Shown here in pieces: positions 21,540 through 33,503 of a DNA stretch of 64,000 nucleotides (position 1 is the stretch's first letter; each line of letters starts with the position of its first letter). Made by a program: the position numbers and the translations under genes. The notes beneath the pieces are model-generated. The model was not told the DNA's origin, made no database searches, and saw only the letters and a program-made list of their open reading frames with translations. The DNA comes from Siphonodentalium dalli (Eukaryota; Mollusca; Scaphopoda; Gadilida; Siphonodentaliidae), in NCBI GenBank assembly GCA_032622095.1, contig CP136061.1:128846754-128910753 (forward strand). The letters are read 5' to 3'.

Positions 21540-23105
21540 AGAAAGATAATGATCGGGGTTATAATTTTCTAAAGTGACGCCGTTGTTGTCAGGGGCAGAA
21601 AAGGGGAGGGGCAGAAAAATAAATTGTCGCTGATTGCCACCAAACTTAAATATAATCATCCCCATAATATGAGGAATCTAATGGCGTGGTTTAAATATGG
21701 CAAAAGTCGCGCCGTTCGCGTCAGGGGTGCCCGGAAGGGGGGGGGGGGCAGATATTTTTTTCTGTCGCCGATTTCCACGAAACTTACATATAATCATCCC
21801 CATGATATGAAGAATCCAACGGTGTGGTTTAGATATGTCAAAAGTGGCGTCGTTTGAGTCAGGGATGAACGGAAGGGGAGAAGGGGACCAAAATTGATCA
21901 AAACTAATTTTAGCGCCAATTTCCACCAAATTGATATATATTCTTCTTCATGATACAAGGAATCTAATTGTGCGATTTAAAAACGCCAAACTGTTGTTTT
22001 TGGATGAGAGATTGGGAGGGGGTGGGCACTAAATCTGATAATAAGTCGCCGATTGCCACCACACTTATACAAAATCATCCCCATGGTATGAGGAGTCTAA
22101 TGGTGTGGCTTTTATCTGTCAAATATGGCCTCATTCGAGTCAGGGTTGCATTGAAAGGGACAGGGGCACCAAAATTGATGCACAATTTTTTAGCGCCAAT
22201 TTCCACCAAATTGATACACGTTCTTATCCATGATACGAGGAATCACATCGTGATTTAAAGACGCCATAGTGGTGCTGTTTGGGTGAGAGGTGGAGTTTGA
22301 TAAAAAAAATTGTTTAGTCGCCGATTATCACCAAACTTATAAACAATCCTGTCCATGATATCAGGAGTGTAATCGTGTGGTTTAAGGATGTCACAAGTGG
22401 GGCCATTCGAGTCAGTGGTGTATAGAGATGAGAGGGACACAAAAAATTATATCTATATGTTTATTGCCGATTTCCATCAGATTGATACATATTCTTCTCC
22501 GTGATACGATCAATCTTATCGTGTGGTTTAGATACACCAAATTGGTGCCCTATGGGTGAGAGATATGGGGACCTTAAATTTGATACGAATTTGTATACTC
22601 GCCAATTTTCACCAATTTCATATATATATGCATCTCTAATGAGTCTTAGTGTGTGCAGCTTGAGTCCGAAATAGGGACAGGATGGTCACCAAAACTGATA
22701 CAAAATATTTTTAGTACCAATTACCATCAAATTCAGACACGTTCTTCTCAAATGATACAAGAAATAAAATCGTGCTGTCTGTCTGTCTTTTTGTCTGTCT
22801 GTGTGTGTTCTATATATAACTTCACGCGGTACAATCGAGATGGCACCAAGGCGTTCTAAGAGGGGTAACTTTTTACAAGGAAGATAATGGTGCGGGTTAA
22901 AATTTTCTAAAATGACGCTGTTGGTGGGAGTGGAAATTAAAAAAATATGGTGAAATAGTTTTGTCGCTGATTTCCACCAAACGAATACATAATCACCTTC
23001 GCAATATGGCGTTGTTCGAGTCAGCGTTGCGTCAACAATTGATTTAATAAACCAAATTCCACCAAATTCATACACGTTTTTTCTCTAATTATATACCATG
23101 AATTA
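21540..23105. repeat. Diverged tandem array, units about 165-185 bp
   Basis: The motifs GCCGATTTCCACCAAA, ATACACGTTCTTCTCCATGA and GTGTGGTTTA, then GTCAGGGGTG, recur in fixed order about eight times. A TCTGTCTGTC leader precedes it (21,445-21,470) and another lies near its end (22,770-22,805). Non-coding. Confidence 0.75.
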
Positions 23106-24340
23106 AATCACATTTGGTGTCGTTTGCGTCACGGATGACGAGCGGATATGCACTATCATTGATAAGATTGCTATTCGCCGATATCCACATATAAGTTATA
23201 TACAGTCACCAGGCCATCTCCATATCATTTTAAGTAGTTGGGCGTTCACACTTCACAATCCCGACATATGGTGACCCACATAAGTCACTTGAACAATTAT
23301 ATCTTCTTAACAGTCATATTTATATGGGAATGGCAATCAAGGCATTTACATAATGAGCTAGCAAAAAGAGATAACTAGACGAAGCATTACACGTATATTT
23401 ACCATTCTATTGAAGAGATACATATATTCGTGCAAACTGAGAGACCTCGAACCGCCAGAGGATTGCATATATATAATAACAAAATTTAGTCTGTTGAATG
23501 TCACAGTGTGCAGTCAAATATAGTTTCTTCTGATATACAAGAAAATGCAGTTAGTAGCACAAGACTTTTCAGGATCCTACCAATACTGACATCTGACAAG
23601 GGTTTTAGAACAGACTCATCGACTGACATAAACAACTCAAAATCTCGCTCTGTGCCTGGCACATGTAGCTGATATATTCGCGCAGCAACATTTCGTTTAA
23701 ACTAAGAATATTTAGCCAATATATAGCACCATGAACAGAGGAGCACCTGGAAATTTCTTTGAAACATCTGTATATGATAGCCAGGTGTCCTCGAGATCTT
23801 AGTCCAACCAACTAGATTGTTTGATACATCTCAATATGTAAAACCCAATTATCATCTTTTATCGAACTAATGTGTTTATGATGTTCATCTATCATATTAT
23901 AACGTCTAATGTATACGCAGTTGTAAATGAATAAATACTTCATTATTGGTGGAACGGATTAATCGCGATAAACAGAATGACAATTAACAAGGTGAGCCAC
24001 TACTTATATTCCATGACTGTAATAATCATGTTTTGTGATACTATTTGAATATACAATTTATGAGAAAACGTACAACACTTTAAGCAAGAGCATTCTCTAT
24101 TCCCAACAAATATCCACAGCATACATATTAACCTGTGCAACGCCGGGTAACCCTGCTAGTATATATATATATATACGGAAGTCTCAAAATATATAGGAGA
24201 GAAGATAAGGAATATATCATTGTGTGACTATTTCATAGTGAAACAGACATTGTACATTGTATAGGCAGTAAATTCAAACAAATAAAATTGATATTTCGCA
24301 AAATGCACATGCTAATGATGTAACAGTGAAATAATGTAAA
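23106..24340. other. Non-coding stretch
   Basis: No supported exon. A TATATATATA tract lies near 24,160. Confidence 0.4.
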
Positions 24341-24344
24341 TTAT

Positions 24345-24655
24345 ATTATCTAGCTGGTGCGCCTGACCTCGTCCGGTCTATTTAGGGATTTCTTTGTGAT
24401 CGCCTCCGTCTGGGAAGAATATACAACGTCTAAAAACTGTTGTTCGATTAGTCCAGAAACATGCCTATATGAGCGTATATGAGCGAGATCAAGGTCAAGG
24501 ACACGATCGCACCTGAAATTGGACCCGCCCATATTGTTCCCGGTATCAAAGTAGGCCTACATACCAAATTTTAGTCGGATCGGTCGAGTAGTTTTCGAGT
24601 CTATAAGACACAGACATACAGATAGACAGACAGAAGTTCCAAAATATAGAATAGA
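24345..24655. repeat. Short GACCTCGTCC/AGACAGAAGTTCC repeat copy
   Basis: Begins AGCTGGTGCGCCTGACCTCG and ends CAGACAGACAGAAGTTCC, like the ends of the 19,640-20,350 repeat, but with one diverged internal unit. Confidence 0.6.
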
Positions 24656-24751
24656 AGATAAAGGATTAGTGGCAACCTTTCAAGGTCGGTAACAATGTGA
24701 ACTAGTTATCAAGCATTTGGAAATTGATTTCGGATCTTTGGTGTGTTATCA

Positions 24752-25284
24752 AGACATATTAGATCATGCTATGAATCTCTGCTCTGGTTGGCTAACGCCC
24801 GTAGAGATCATATTCCACCAGTACAAAACCTTGGAAGTTTTTGAAGTTTAACAGTCAAAAAAATAACGCGGTGAATATATTTCTTAGTTATTATACGTTC
24901 CTTAATAATGTACTTCGATGTAAGTGAATGTCCCAACTCGACATTTCTTTCTTTTCTGTGACTTTTGTGATCTGATATAGCAATAAACATTGGATTAATT
25001 ACCCAGATGAATTTCCATATTTATAAGCGACACAAAGCATAATCGCTCACAGAGTCACTAAAATCGTGAAATTTCGTGTTGAGACCTTCACCTACAGTCA
25101 ATTGCACTATCAAGGAACAGATAATAACTAAGAAATATATTCCCCGCGTTATGTTTTGAATTATTGTTTTCTACTTTACAAGGTTCCCTGTCAAAACTTT
25201 AAAAAGTTCGCAGGTTTTGTACTGGTGGAATATGATCTGTACGGGCGAAGGCCAGAGTAGAGATTCATGGCATGATATATCAAG
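24752..25284. mobile_element. Foldback element, about 150-bp arms
   Basis: The left arm (about 24,752-24,900) contains ATGAATCTCTGCTCTGG, ATCATATTCCACCAGTACAA and ATATTTCTTAGTTAT. The right arm (about 25,120-25,284) has their complements in reverse order. The spacer is about 220 bp and no transposase is present. Confidence 0.75.
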
Positions 25285-25807
25285 ATATATAAACGTATTT
25301 TGAGTTTCGGAAAGCACAAATATTGCAAAAATGTAAGAATAAAAATAGCCTCAATTTACGCAGGATAAGGATCAGGCGTATAATATGGCTCCAAGACATT
25401 CGCAATTTTGCGTAGGAAGGGGAGGGGTGTGGACAGTGGTTGTGATACATTCAGTGCATGAACACGTGGCTATATGGTCTTCGTTCTGATTGGAGTGCTT
25501 GTCGCACTTCGAATGTATAGTCCCGCATCAAATTGGGTCCACTTACCCCTTCTGTTATGATTGGGATAGAATATTTCAACTTCATGAAGTTTGTGAACAG
25601 ATCAGATCAAGTTTGAAAGTCGGTCCGAATTGATGACGGACGCACTAGTTAAGTGCCATCATTTTTGGAAAACGTGACTGGACAAAGTATACATGTATTG
25701 TAGCGTGTTAATAGCCTTCAATGTTCGTGAATGTACCAAAGAACATTCACATCCTATTTAAGATTACGGAGCGGAGAGGGTGGACAAATATATTTTACAC
25801 TCAGGCT
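25285..25807. other. Non-coding stretch
   Basis: No supported gene or repeat. Confidence 0.35.
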
Positions 25808-25811
25808 TTAA

Positions 25812-26319
25812 AGATACGGGCGACGTTGGCGGTGGGTATGCTGTTAAAATATTCACCTCCGTCAAAAACAGAAAGAATAGTAAAATATAGACAGACCTTG
25901 TTCTTACACCAATCAGAAATATGGCATAAGCAGTATGTTATTGTCAATTGTTTTTCCTTTGTTATGGAAACAAAAGCAAAAAACGTTATGTTACCTGGCT
26001 TTTCTTTAGATCCGGATATGGTACACATAAAGAGCGTTATTTGTTACTATTTTCCTGATATGGAAACAATAAAGAGCGTTTATGTCATTTGTGTGTGATT
26101 AACCAATATAATTACGCTGTTATGTAAACAGAAGCACAACTTCTGTAACACTAGCAGGCTCTTGTTTGCGTACACCATCGTGCGTCTTGACGACAATATA
26201 CTATTTATGCGCTGATTATGTTTGGCATATGAACAAAACTATATATTTTTTAATATTCCTTCTGTTGGTGGCGATTTGAACAAATATGAATATTTCTGAA
26301 ACGAACACCGCCCGTGCCC
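25812..26319 (+). mobile_element. TTAA-flanked MITE, copy A
   Basis: The element starts AGATACGGGCGACGTTGG after TTAA and ends CACCGCCCGTGCCC before TTAA. The homologous copy B lies in the opposite orientation at 32,563-33,079. AATAAAGAGCGTTTAT and related internal repeats are shared. TTAA flanks and the lack of an ORF fit a non-autonomous piggyBac-type element (inference). Confidence 0.7.
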
Positions 26320-26323
26320 TTAA

Positions 26324-26905
26324 AGGGGTACTGTACGCCAAATGTTGTTGTTGGTTTCTATAGTCTCCGAGTCGGAGAATAAGGTAACAATTTTTCCATT
26401 ATTTGAAAGTATTTTGAGTACGAAGTCATGTTACGGATGACAAATTTACCGGAATGCAAAAATACAAATTGTCGTTGTCGAGTAATTTTTGTAAAGTTTT
26501 CAACCAAATGAATCAAATAAAAGTTTTATTATATGCATACTAGTCCCATATAATCATTTAAGTTATTGTATCATCGCTAGTCAGTGAGTGGCTTGAGTGT
26601 TCTCCCCGTATCATCATAATATTTTAAGCGATCGTGTGTGCGATCGGTTTAAAATCCAGTATCCCTCAATTACTGTTTTTGATTACGGCAATTCGTAATT
26701 TAATTGACGCCATTTTATGGCTCCAGTCATAAATTCAATTTATATCAAATTATTAACTTTTAAATTATTAAATTTTAAGATAGCCTATTAACCTGAGTGT
26801 TTACAGAATACATCTTCGACTCAAATTACTTATGTTTCTATATATTATCGATATTAGATCGTTGTTGTCACCGGAAATTTAATGAAAATGGCGTACAGTA
26901 CCCCT
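26324..26905. mobile_element. TTAA-flanked MITE with AGGGGTACTGTACGCCA ends
   Basis: Perfect 17-base terminal inverted repeats, AGGGGTACTGTACGCCA and TGGCGTACAGTACCCCT, are flanked by TTAA at 26320-26323 and 26906-26909. The element is 582 bp and non-coding. It abuts copy A of the preceding MITE and shares its TTAA, so it probably inserted at that element's edge. Confidence 0.85.
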
Positions 26906-27003
26906 TTAAGCAGTCGATCAATTAGGGAATTACTGTACTAAACATCATTAATACATGTACTACCATGACTGAGATATAGAGAGATTCAAACCTAGCAGTT
27001 TAA

Positions 27004-27665
27004 AATGTTAGGCCCTGGCAGCGCTATCAAGATCTTATCTTTATATATTGAGATCCGATCATTAACAAAATGAAAGTGTCAATGATACTGTAGCTCAGCT
27101 TGTAGCATGATAAAGAAGAAGTAAAGTAAAAAAGATTCAGTAAATGGATTGTATTCTGTAAATGGATTTAAATGTGAAATCAAAGATGGCTGCAGGAGTC
27201 CACCATGTTTAAATAAAAAATAAAATTCGGAAAAATTGGACAGCTTCCATTTAGAGGTCACCCCAAAGAACCATATGAAGTTTGGATGAGGGATGTGGTA
27301 TCACTGGTATGGAGGGTGTGCCAAAGTATTTTAGTCATGAAAAGAGTAAAATGCAAGATGGCTGCTGGCGACCGTGTTTTTAATGAAAATCGGAAAATAT
27401 CGTTGGCTCCCATCTAGCGGTCACCCCAAAGATCCTTATGAAGTTTGGTGATGATCGGATGAGGGATGTGGCCTGTAGATTGTGCTGAATGATTTAGTCA
27501 TTGCCATAATTCCGAAAAGTTACCCATAATTCTGCTGTGGTTAAGGAGTCATTTAATTAGAGCATTACTGTATTTCTTTTTGTTAATGTTAGCGGTGCCA
27601 GCAGATGGGGAGCAGATCTCAAGCTAGAAAGATCAGCACTTGTTAGCGCTGCCAGGGCCTAACTT
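27004..27665. mobile_element. TTAA-flanked element with GTTAGGCCCTGGCAGCGCTA ends
   Basis: Terminal inverted repeats AATGTTAGGCCCTGGCAGCG and its complement near 27,640-27,665 lie inside TTAA at 27000-27003 and 27666-27669. The interior holds a tandem duplication (AGATGGCTGC ... GGTCACCCCAAAGA, near 27,185-27,430) and a solo arm of the TA-flanked MITE family at 27,511-27,570. Confidence 0.75.
27511..27570 (-). mobile_element. Solo arm of the palindrome-core MITE family
   Basis: Contains CCATAATTCTGCTGTGGTTA and ends AGCATTACTG before TA. The other arm is missing. Confidence 0.7.
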
Positions 27666-27669
27666 TTAA

Positions 27670-28115
27670 CCCTTTCAGTGCCAGGTCCGATTTTTGTATC
27701 AACCCATATACCCTGTGCCAATGCATTCTCTTATATATGCGAGTCGACCATAGGTCGCCCCGCATATATAAGAGAATGCAATGCATTGGCCTAACAATTT
27801 TTCATCATTTGTTATTATTTTTTACAATTTTTACAATTTAATAATTATTTCTTATATTCTTCAACAGACTTATTTTGTAGGTTTAGTGCCAGTGAATCTT
27901 ACGTTTTTCATGGGCATCAAAATTATTACTATGAATACTTGGTGAGTTTTGAGTTATAACATGCCCCTAATGTTTTATCCAGTTTGTTTTTAAATTCGCT
28001 ATAGCATGCTTGACCTCATGCTTAAGCATACCAAAAAAAAAATTCAACCCAAAAAAATATAAAAAAACAGACCGTAAATTAGGGCTGATGAGATCGGCCC
28101 CTGGCATTGAAAGGG
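27670..28115. mobile_element. TTAA-flanked CCCTTTCAGTGCCAGG foldback MITE
   Basis: Ends CCCTTTCAGTGCCAGG and CCTGGCATTGAAAGGG lie within TTAA at 27666-27669 and 28116-28119. The internal hairpin GCATTCTCTTATATATGCGA is paired with its complement around 27,720-27,793. The left TTAA is shared with the preceding element. Confidence 0.85.
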
Positions 28116-28119
28116 TTAA

Positions 28120-28755
28120 AACAGATTTCCGTGGTAATGTATAACATCATAAGATCGGGTGCAAATTTGGCATGGATACCTTTTTCACTCTGAGGGTCAT
28201 AATTCAGCAAATTTTGAATGGACGAGACGAATTCCACATGTATATTATACCCTTACCCTCATGCTGGTTGGTGATCATATCATAAGACATCCTGCTAATG
28301 ATTGAAATAGAATGCTCCAAAGTTGTCACAGATGGATGGACACACAGATGGACAGACAGAACCATTTCTTTATGGAGGGGAAAATTTGCACAAATGATAC
28401 CATGTTCCTCAAAATTGTGAAGCGGTAATAGTTTTTCAACGACTGATAAAACTTGGTTAAATTCACCAAAGACAAAAGGGGATAATAAGCCCTAAATGTG
28501 AGAGTATGAGATCCAACTCATGAGATACTATGTGAGCATAGTAATCCAGATGGAGATAAATATGCAATGGTTTACAGCATTATGTCTGGAGCTGGCCACC
28601 CAGGTAGACATACGAATGTTGGTTAATACCCACTTTCTTCAATGCAAATGTCAAAACTGTAAATAGGTGGAACAAGGCATCAATTCCAGATCTTAATCTT
28701 TGGTTCATTGAATGCTGCATAAGAATCATGAAAGTGTGTTATTAAAGCGTTAAAG
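28120..28755. other. Non-coding stretch
   Basis: No supported gene or repeat. Confidence 0.35.
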
Positions 28756-28758
28756 ATA

Positions 28759-28882
28759 TAGAGAATACCTACCTGAAATGTCTCATGAGTGTCTGGAAAG
28801 AAATATCAAATTTTCATGAGCGATATTTCTTTCCAGACACAAATGAGATGTTTCGGGTATTTAAACAATAGCCTGTAGGTAT
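28759..28882. repeat. Hairpin, about 45-bp arms
   Basis: GTGTCTGGAAAGAAATATC pairs with GATATTTCTTTCCAGACAC across a 14-base loop. The pairing extends outward through CATCTCAT/ATGAGATG-type and GAATACCTAC/GTAGGTATTC sequences with one bulge. Confidence 0.75.
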
Positions 28883-29162
28883 TCTTTTTATTTTATGCAC
28901 CTTAATAATGCCACATGACGGTTTGCGCACCAAAATACACCTAATAATATTCGCTATTGAATTTTTCCCGGTATCGAAATAGGTCGATAAATACTTGGAA
29001 CTACCTTTCTACGTCGATTATATGTGACAGAGACACATTGATGTCATGAAAAATACAACTTTAAACATGGTGTTTGGGTCCGAAACAAACAACAGCCAAG
29101 TGCACGACATGTAACAGAAAAGAGCATTCAGTGTCTATATACTAAATACTCATTGGCAAATA

Positions 29163-30865
29163 CACTGGGGCTCAACAGCGCCGTGGCAACCGATCCGCAT
29201 TCGACAATAGCCCCAGTGCGCATGTGCGAAGCTCCAATGCGCTTCCGGTCATCAAAAGTTATTTTGGAACGAAAATTGACGATAACATCAACAAGCGCAG
29301 TTTTATTTCAAGATATCCAGGTATCAACACACTCCAAGGTAATATTTCTTCATTAAAATACACATTTTGTTACAGTCTTGAAGCAAGATGACCCCGTTTA
29401 TGCTCGATGACTAAACGGTGTCAATTCTCAGTGCATTTACAATGGAAAATTCATGAGCGTGTACAAGTAACTACAGAACATATTTTGACCGTAAAATTAC
29501 TGATAAACAGCAACAGTACCCCAGCCAACACGTATCATGAGTTTTTTATGTGAATTTCGTCCCGTAAATAGCATTGGGAGGCTTTTAAAAACGTCAACTA
29601 AAAGCGCCGGTGCTGTTCAACACGTGGTCCGCATTCGATAAAAAACGCCCCAGTTCGTAGATGATTTAGATCGCAATTACTCGTCTTTTCCTTGCGGCAT
29701 GATGTTTTCGATATACAGAACTCGAATTTAAGGCATTTCTGGATTATATTAAGATATTGACGCAATTTTTTAACACATTCATAATAGGAAGTCCATTTTA
29801 TGAGCCTGTTTCGACTCTGATTGTGAATGTATAACACATGTCCTAGTAAATGAAGGGAAACTATGGTTCCACAACCAGAAATTATGTCTCGTCAACTAAA
29901 ATGTGTAACGTATGGGAAATGACTACACTCTTAAAAAGGATGTGTAGCATTACTACACAATTTGTGTCAAATTTGAGTTAGCAGAATGTTAATGTTGTCA
30001 ATTCTACACAACATTCTGCCGCATCGAATTGGACACAAATTGTCACTGTCACACATTATTTTAAGAGTTTAATGGGTTGTATCACGAACTAATAACCGTC
30101 GAACAGTATTTAAGTACTTGGAAACCATTTGATTCCATTTTTGTCAAATTTATATCTGACACAATGTTATCTGTTTATTACATATTTAGTGAGATTTGCT
30201 TCGATTACAATGGTCATTCACAGTGCAATGTGCATTAAGCGCATTCAAATGCAGCAAGTCTGGGTCAAATACCCCAAAGCTCCACGGGTTGTATATATGG
30301 TTGTCATTATTTGTCCCATTTGGAACCGTCTATTCCCCAACGTTTATTTTAAATGCGCACTGGAGCCGGTGATTTTGCGGCTGTACGCACTGGTGCTTTT
30401 GGAAAATGCACACTGGAGCCTTAACATGGTGGCTATAAATGTCTTTTTCTCCTAATTCACAAATCTACAGAGCTTACTTTTGCTATCATTGTAATGTTGA
30501 GATATTTAATTTTGTTCAGGAAAGGGAGAAAATTACAAATTTCTTAGGCATAGTGTGTCAAACGTCGTGTTTCGGACAATTTTCGTATTCAAAAATTACA
30601 AATCAAGTGATAAATACAGTTTTTCTACAAACTGTGTCAATAAATGCAAACAAATATAATGTGTACATCACCGCTGGGCCATATATATCTTATGCACATC
30701 AAGTTTTATAGAACAAATATAATTTAAATATGTTTACTTACCATTTTATCGAGATTGTTTTCCTTTTGTTGTATAAATGCGAAAGAGCACCGTGATTTTT
30801 TCGAATTCGCACTGGGGCTATTGTCGAATGCGGATCAGTTACCACGGCGGTGTTGAGCCCCAGTG
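29163..30865. mobile_element. 1.7 kb TIR element with CACTGG subterminal repeats
   Basis: The left end CACTGGGGCTCAACAGCGCC matches the complement of the right end near 30,845-30,865, and the similarity extends about 60 bp inward (CCGCATTCGACAATAGCCCC). Additional GCACTGG motifs lie inside both ends (29,640-29,650, 30,356-30,420 and 30,810). No transposase is seen and no target duplication is obvious. Confidence 0.75.
29926..30069. mobile_element. 144-bp TA-flanked foldback MITE inside the 1.7 kb element
   Basis: Ends CACTCTTAAAA and TTTTAAGAGTT are flanked by TA. The interior has ACACAATTTGTGTC and GGACACAAATTGT in inverted order. Confidence 0.6.
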
Positions 30866-31129
30866 AAGTAGTTCCCTCAAGAAATGTTCAGATAATAAGT
30901 TCAACAAACAGCCACAGGCCGTTTATTTAAATTATTAACTAAACATTTCCCCACCAATCAATAGAAATTTTTCTGTCTGTTCATCTGTCTGCTTATATTG
31001 CATGAACATCCCCCAGATAAATAATAGACCATTCCAGTGTATAACTTTATAGCTGAATGGGAGAATCCATTCAATAAATAAAGGGTTGAAATGGCAGTTT
31101 TCTTTCTCTAAACAGGTTTTGACATTCCT

Positions 31130-31520
31130 GTCGTCATAGGGTGAATTTAGTGACACTATCCAGCATGGTGGGCTAGCATCACCAAATTCACCCTCTGGGA
31201 ACCTGATTCTGCTTAGGCCTCAGCTGCTATGGGAAACCTAGGATCAGATTAAAGTTCCCCAGTTGAAGTTGGTGATGTCCACCTCGATTATGCATTTTAT
31301 ATTTTTCAAATTAGGGGATATAGACACTTCCCAGAAGGGAAAATGTATCTAAAAACATTGTTAATTCGAGACTATAGATACTTCCCAGAAGATGAGGCCC
31401 AGTAGAATGAGGTCCCCAGAGGGTGAATTTGGTGATGCTAGCCAGCTCTGCAGGATAGCAATTATCACTAAATTCACCATCTGGGGACCCCATTCTGCAA
31501 ATGAGAGAACCAATATTTGC
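31130..31520. mobile_element. Copy of the AGTGTGTCTGTCATTTGCAG repeat family
   Basis: Shares GGTGAATTTAGTGA, GGGCTAGCATCACCAAATTC, CTGCTTAGGCCTCAG, CCCAGAAGGGAAAA and the closing CCATTCTGCAAATGAGAG with other copies. Ends near ATATTTGCAGACTTGAG. Confidence 0.65.
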
Positions 31521-31991
31521 AGACTTGAGCCCGGGTACCCAAATAGTCAAAGCTATGTGATATCTCGACCAATTCATCAACCCAGATTCACAGACCAAGT
31601 CACCCTGGCCCTCATGTAGGATATAAAATAAGACCAGATGCATCATTATGAGTTTTAATTGTCGTTCTGCAAAACGAATTGTTATAACAGGCAGTCTGTA
31701 CATTTTTACAGATAGTGTACAAGGTTTGTTCTGTTTGATCTGTATAACATAGCATCACAGAAGTAAGAGAGAAAAGTGAATTATGATGGATAATGGCTGC
31801 CTTCAAAATGATATCAATGCTGATTATTAGCAATCCTCCATTGAACTGTTTTTGAAGATATGAAATAGGTGAAAAATAAAACAGAAAATTGAGGACTCGA
31901 GCCGCATGAGCAGTAGAGCTTATGCTATGGTGGACAAGGAAGAAAGAATCAGGGACCAGCCTTATGCTATGGTGGACAAGGAAGAAAGAAT

Positions 31992-32301
31992 CAGGGACCA
32001 GCCAAGATGCCGACTTGGGAGACATCGTCTCCCTAAAGGTGCCACTTATCCCTATTTTTGTCCCAGGGAGAAGTTACTTCTCTCTCTTATACCAGTTTGC
32101 AATGGGTGTACATCACAATATTCACCATTTGGGAACTGCAATCTGAGTCTATGTCTCCCATAGCATATGAGGCCATGCAGAATGAGGTCCCCAGAGGGTG
32201 AATTTGGTGATGCTATCCCGCAGACCCTCTGGGGACCTCATTCTGCAAATGACAGGCACACTAAACTCAGGCTTGATTTGATTTGTCTAGGCTGGTCCCT
32301 G
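31992..32301. mobile_element. hAT-like non-autonomous element with CAGGGACCAGCC ends
   Basis: Ends CAGGGACCAGCC and GGCTGGTCCCTG (right end 32301) have flanking 8-mers GAAAGAAT (31984-31991) and GCAAGAAT (32302-32309), a target duplication with one mismatch. The left end and its flank are duplicated in tandem as a 42-bp unit (starting 31,921 and 31,963), so a second CAGGGACCAGCC lies at 31,950. A piece of the GAGGTCCCCAGAGGG repeat family lies inside (32,177-32,275). Confidence 0.75.
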
Positions 32302-32562
32302 GCAAGAATATTAATACAAGTTGTGAATTAATCACACGGAGAATGCAACTAAAATAATGTTATAGTCCGATAATCTAATACTATAATCTTATTATATTAT
32401 ATTCCTGTTTTACTCTTACTAATAATTATTTCTGAAGATCTGTCATAAGAATATATTATGAATAAGGTAACAAGTGTACCTCACAGATTATCAACTGCTA
32501 AGGTGGCTTTCCACAGAAGTTTATTTATTTCCTGAAGTGGCTTAATTCAAAACATGTCTTAA

Positions 32563-33079
32563 AGGCAAGGGCGGCGTTCGTTGCAGAAATATTTATATTT
32601 GTTCAAATCGCCATCACCAGAAGGAACACCAAAATATATACAGTTCTGCTCATATGCCAAACATAATCAGCGCGTAAACAGTATATTGTCATCAAGATGT
32701 ACGATGGTGTATGTAAACAAGAGCCTGCTCGTGTTACAGAAGTTGTGCTTCTGTTTACATAACACAGAGAAATTCTATTGGTTAATCACACAAAAATGAT
32801 ATACACGCTCTTTATTATTTCCATATCAGGAAAACAGTAACAAATAACGCTCTTTATGTTTACCATATCCAGATCTAAACAAAAGCCAGGTAACGTAACG
32901 TTTTTTGCTTTTATTTAAATAGGGGGAAAATTGACAATAACACACTGTTTATGCCATATTTCTGATTGGCATATGAACAAACAAGTCTGTCTGTATCTTA
33001 CTATTCTTTCTGTTAATGGCGGTTTTTGACGGAGGTGAATATTTTAACAGCATACCCACAGCCAACGCTGCCCGTATCT
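32563..33079 (-). mobile_element. TTAA-flanked MITE, copy B
   Basis: Starts AGGCAAGGGCGGCGTTCG after TTAA (32559-32562) and ends CTGCCCGTATCT before TTAA (33080-33083). It is the reverse-complement homologue of 25,812-26,319 over nearly its whole length. Confidence 0.8.
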
Positions 33080-33290
33080 TTAATCCTGACTGCGATGACT
33101 GGACAAACCTGGATTAATGTGGATGGGGTTCATGAATATGCCAAAGATCATTCACATCCGATCAAAGATGATGGAGATCCACGTTATAAATTCAGCAGTA
33201 ATGAAATGAATGGACAAAACCTGTTGCATGTTGATATTTTCCACTCACCCAGCCTCATGAGTATACTAAAGATCATTCAAACATGATATA

Positions 33291-33503
33291 CAGTAATGCT
33301 CTAAGTAATCGACTCCTTAACCACATCAGAATTATGGGTAACTTTTCAGGATTTAGTCGGAAATATGGCTTGTTGCCATTCATCAGAAAGCTCTCCCCGA
33401 GAGCTTTCCGATGAATGACAACAAGCCATATTTCTGACTAAATCCTGAAAAGTTACCCATAATTCTGCTGTGGTTAAAGAGTCTATTAATTAGGGCATTA
33501 CTG
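33291..33503. mobile_element. Palindromic MITE of the palindrome-core family
   Basis: Arms CAGTAATGCTCTAAGTAATC ... GGAAAGCTCTC and GAGAGCTTTCCGATG ... GGGCATTACTG pair over about 100 bp each with almost no loop. The motif order is identical to the ends of the 3894-4382 core. Confidence 0.9.
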
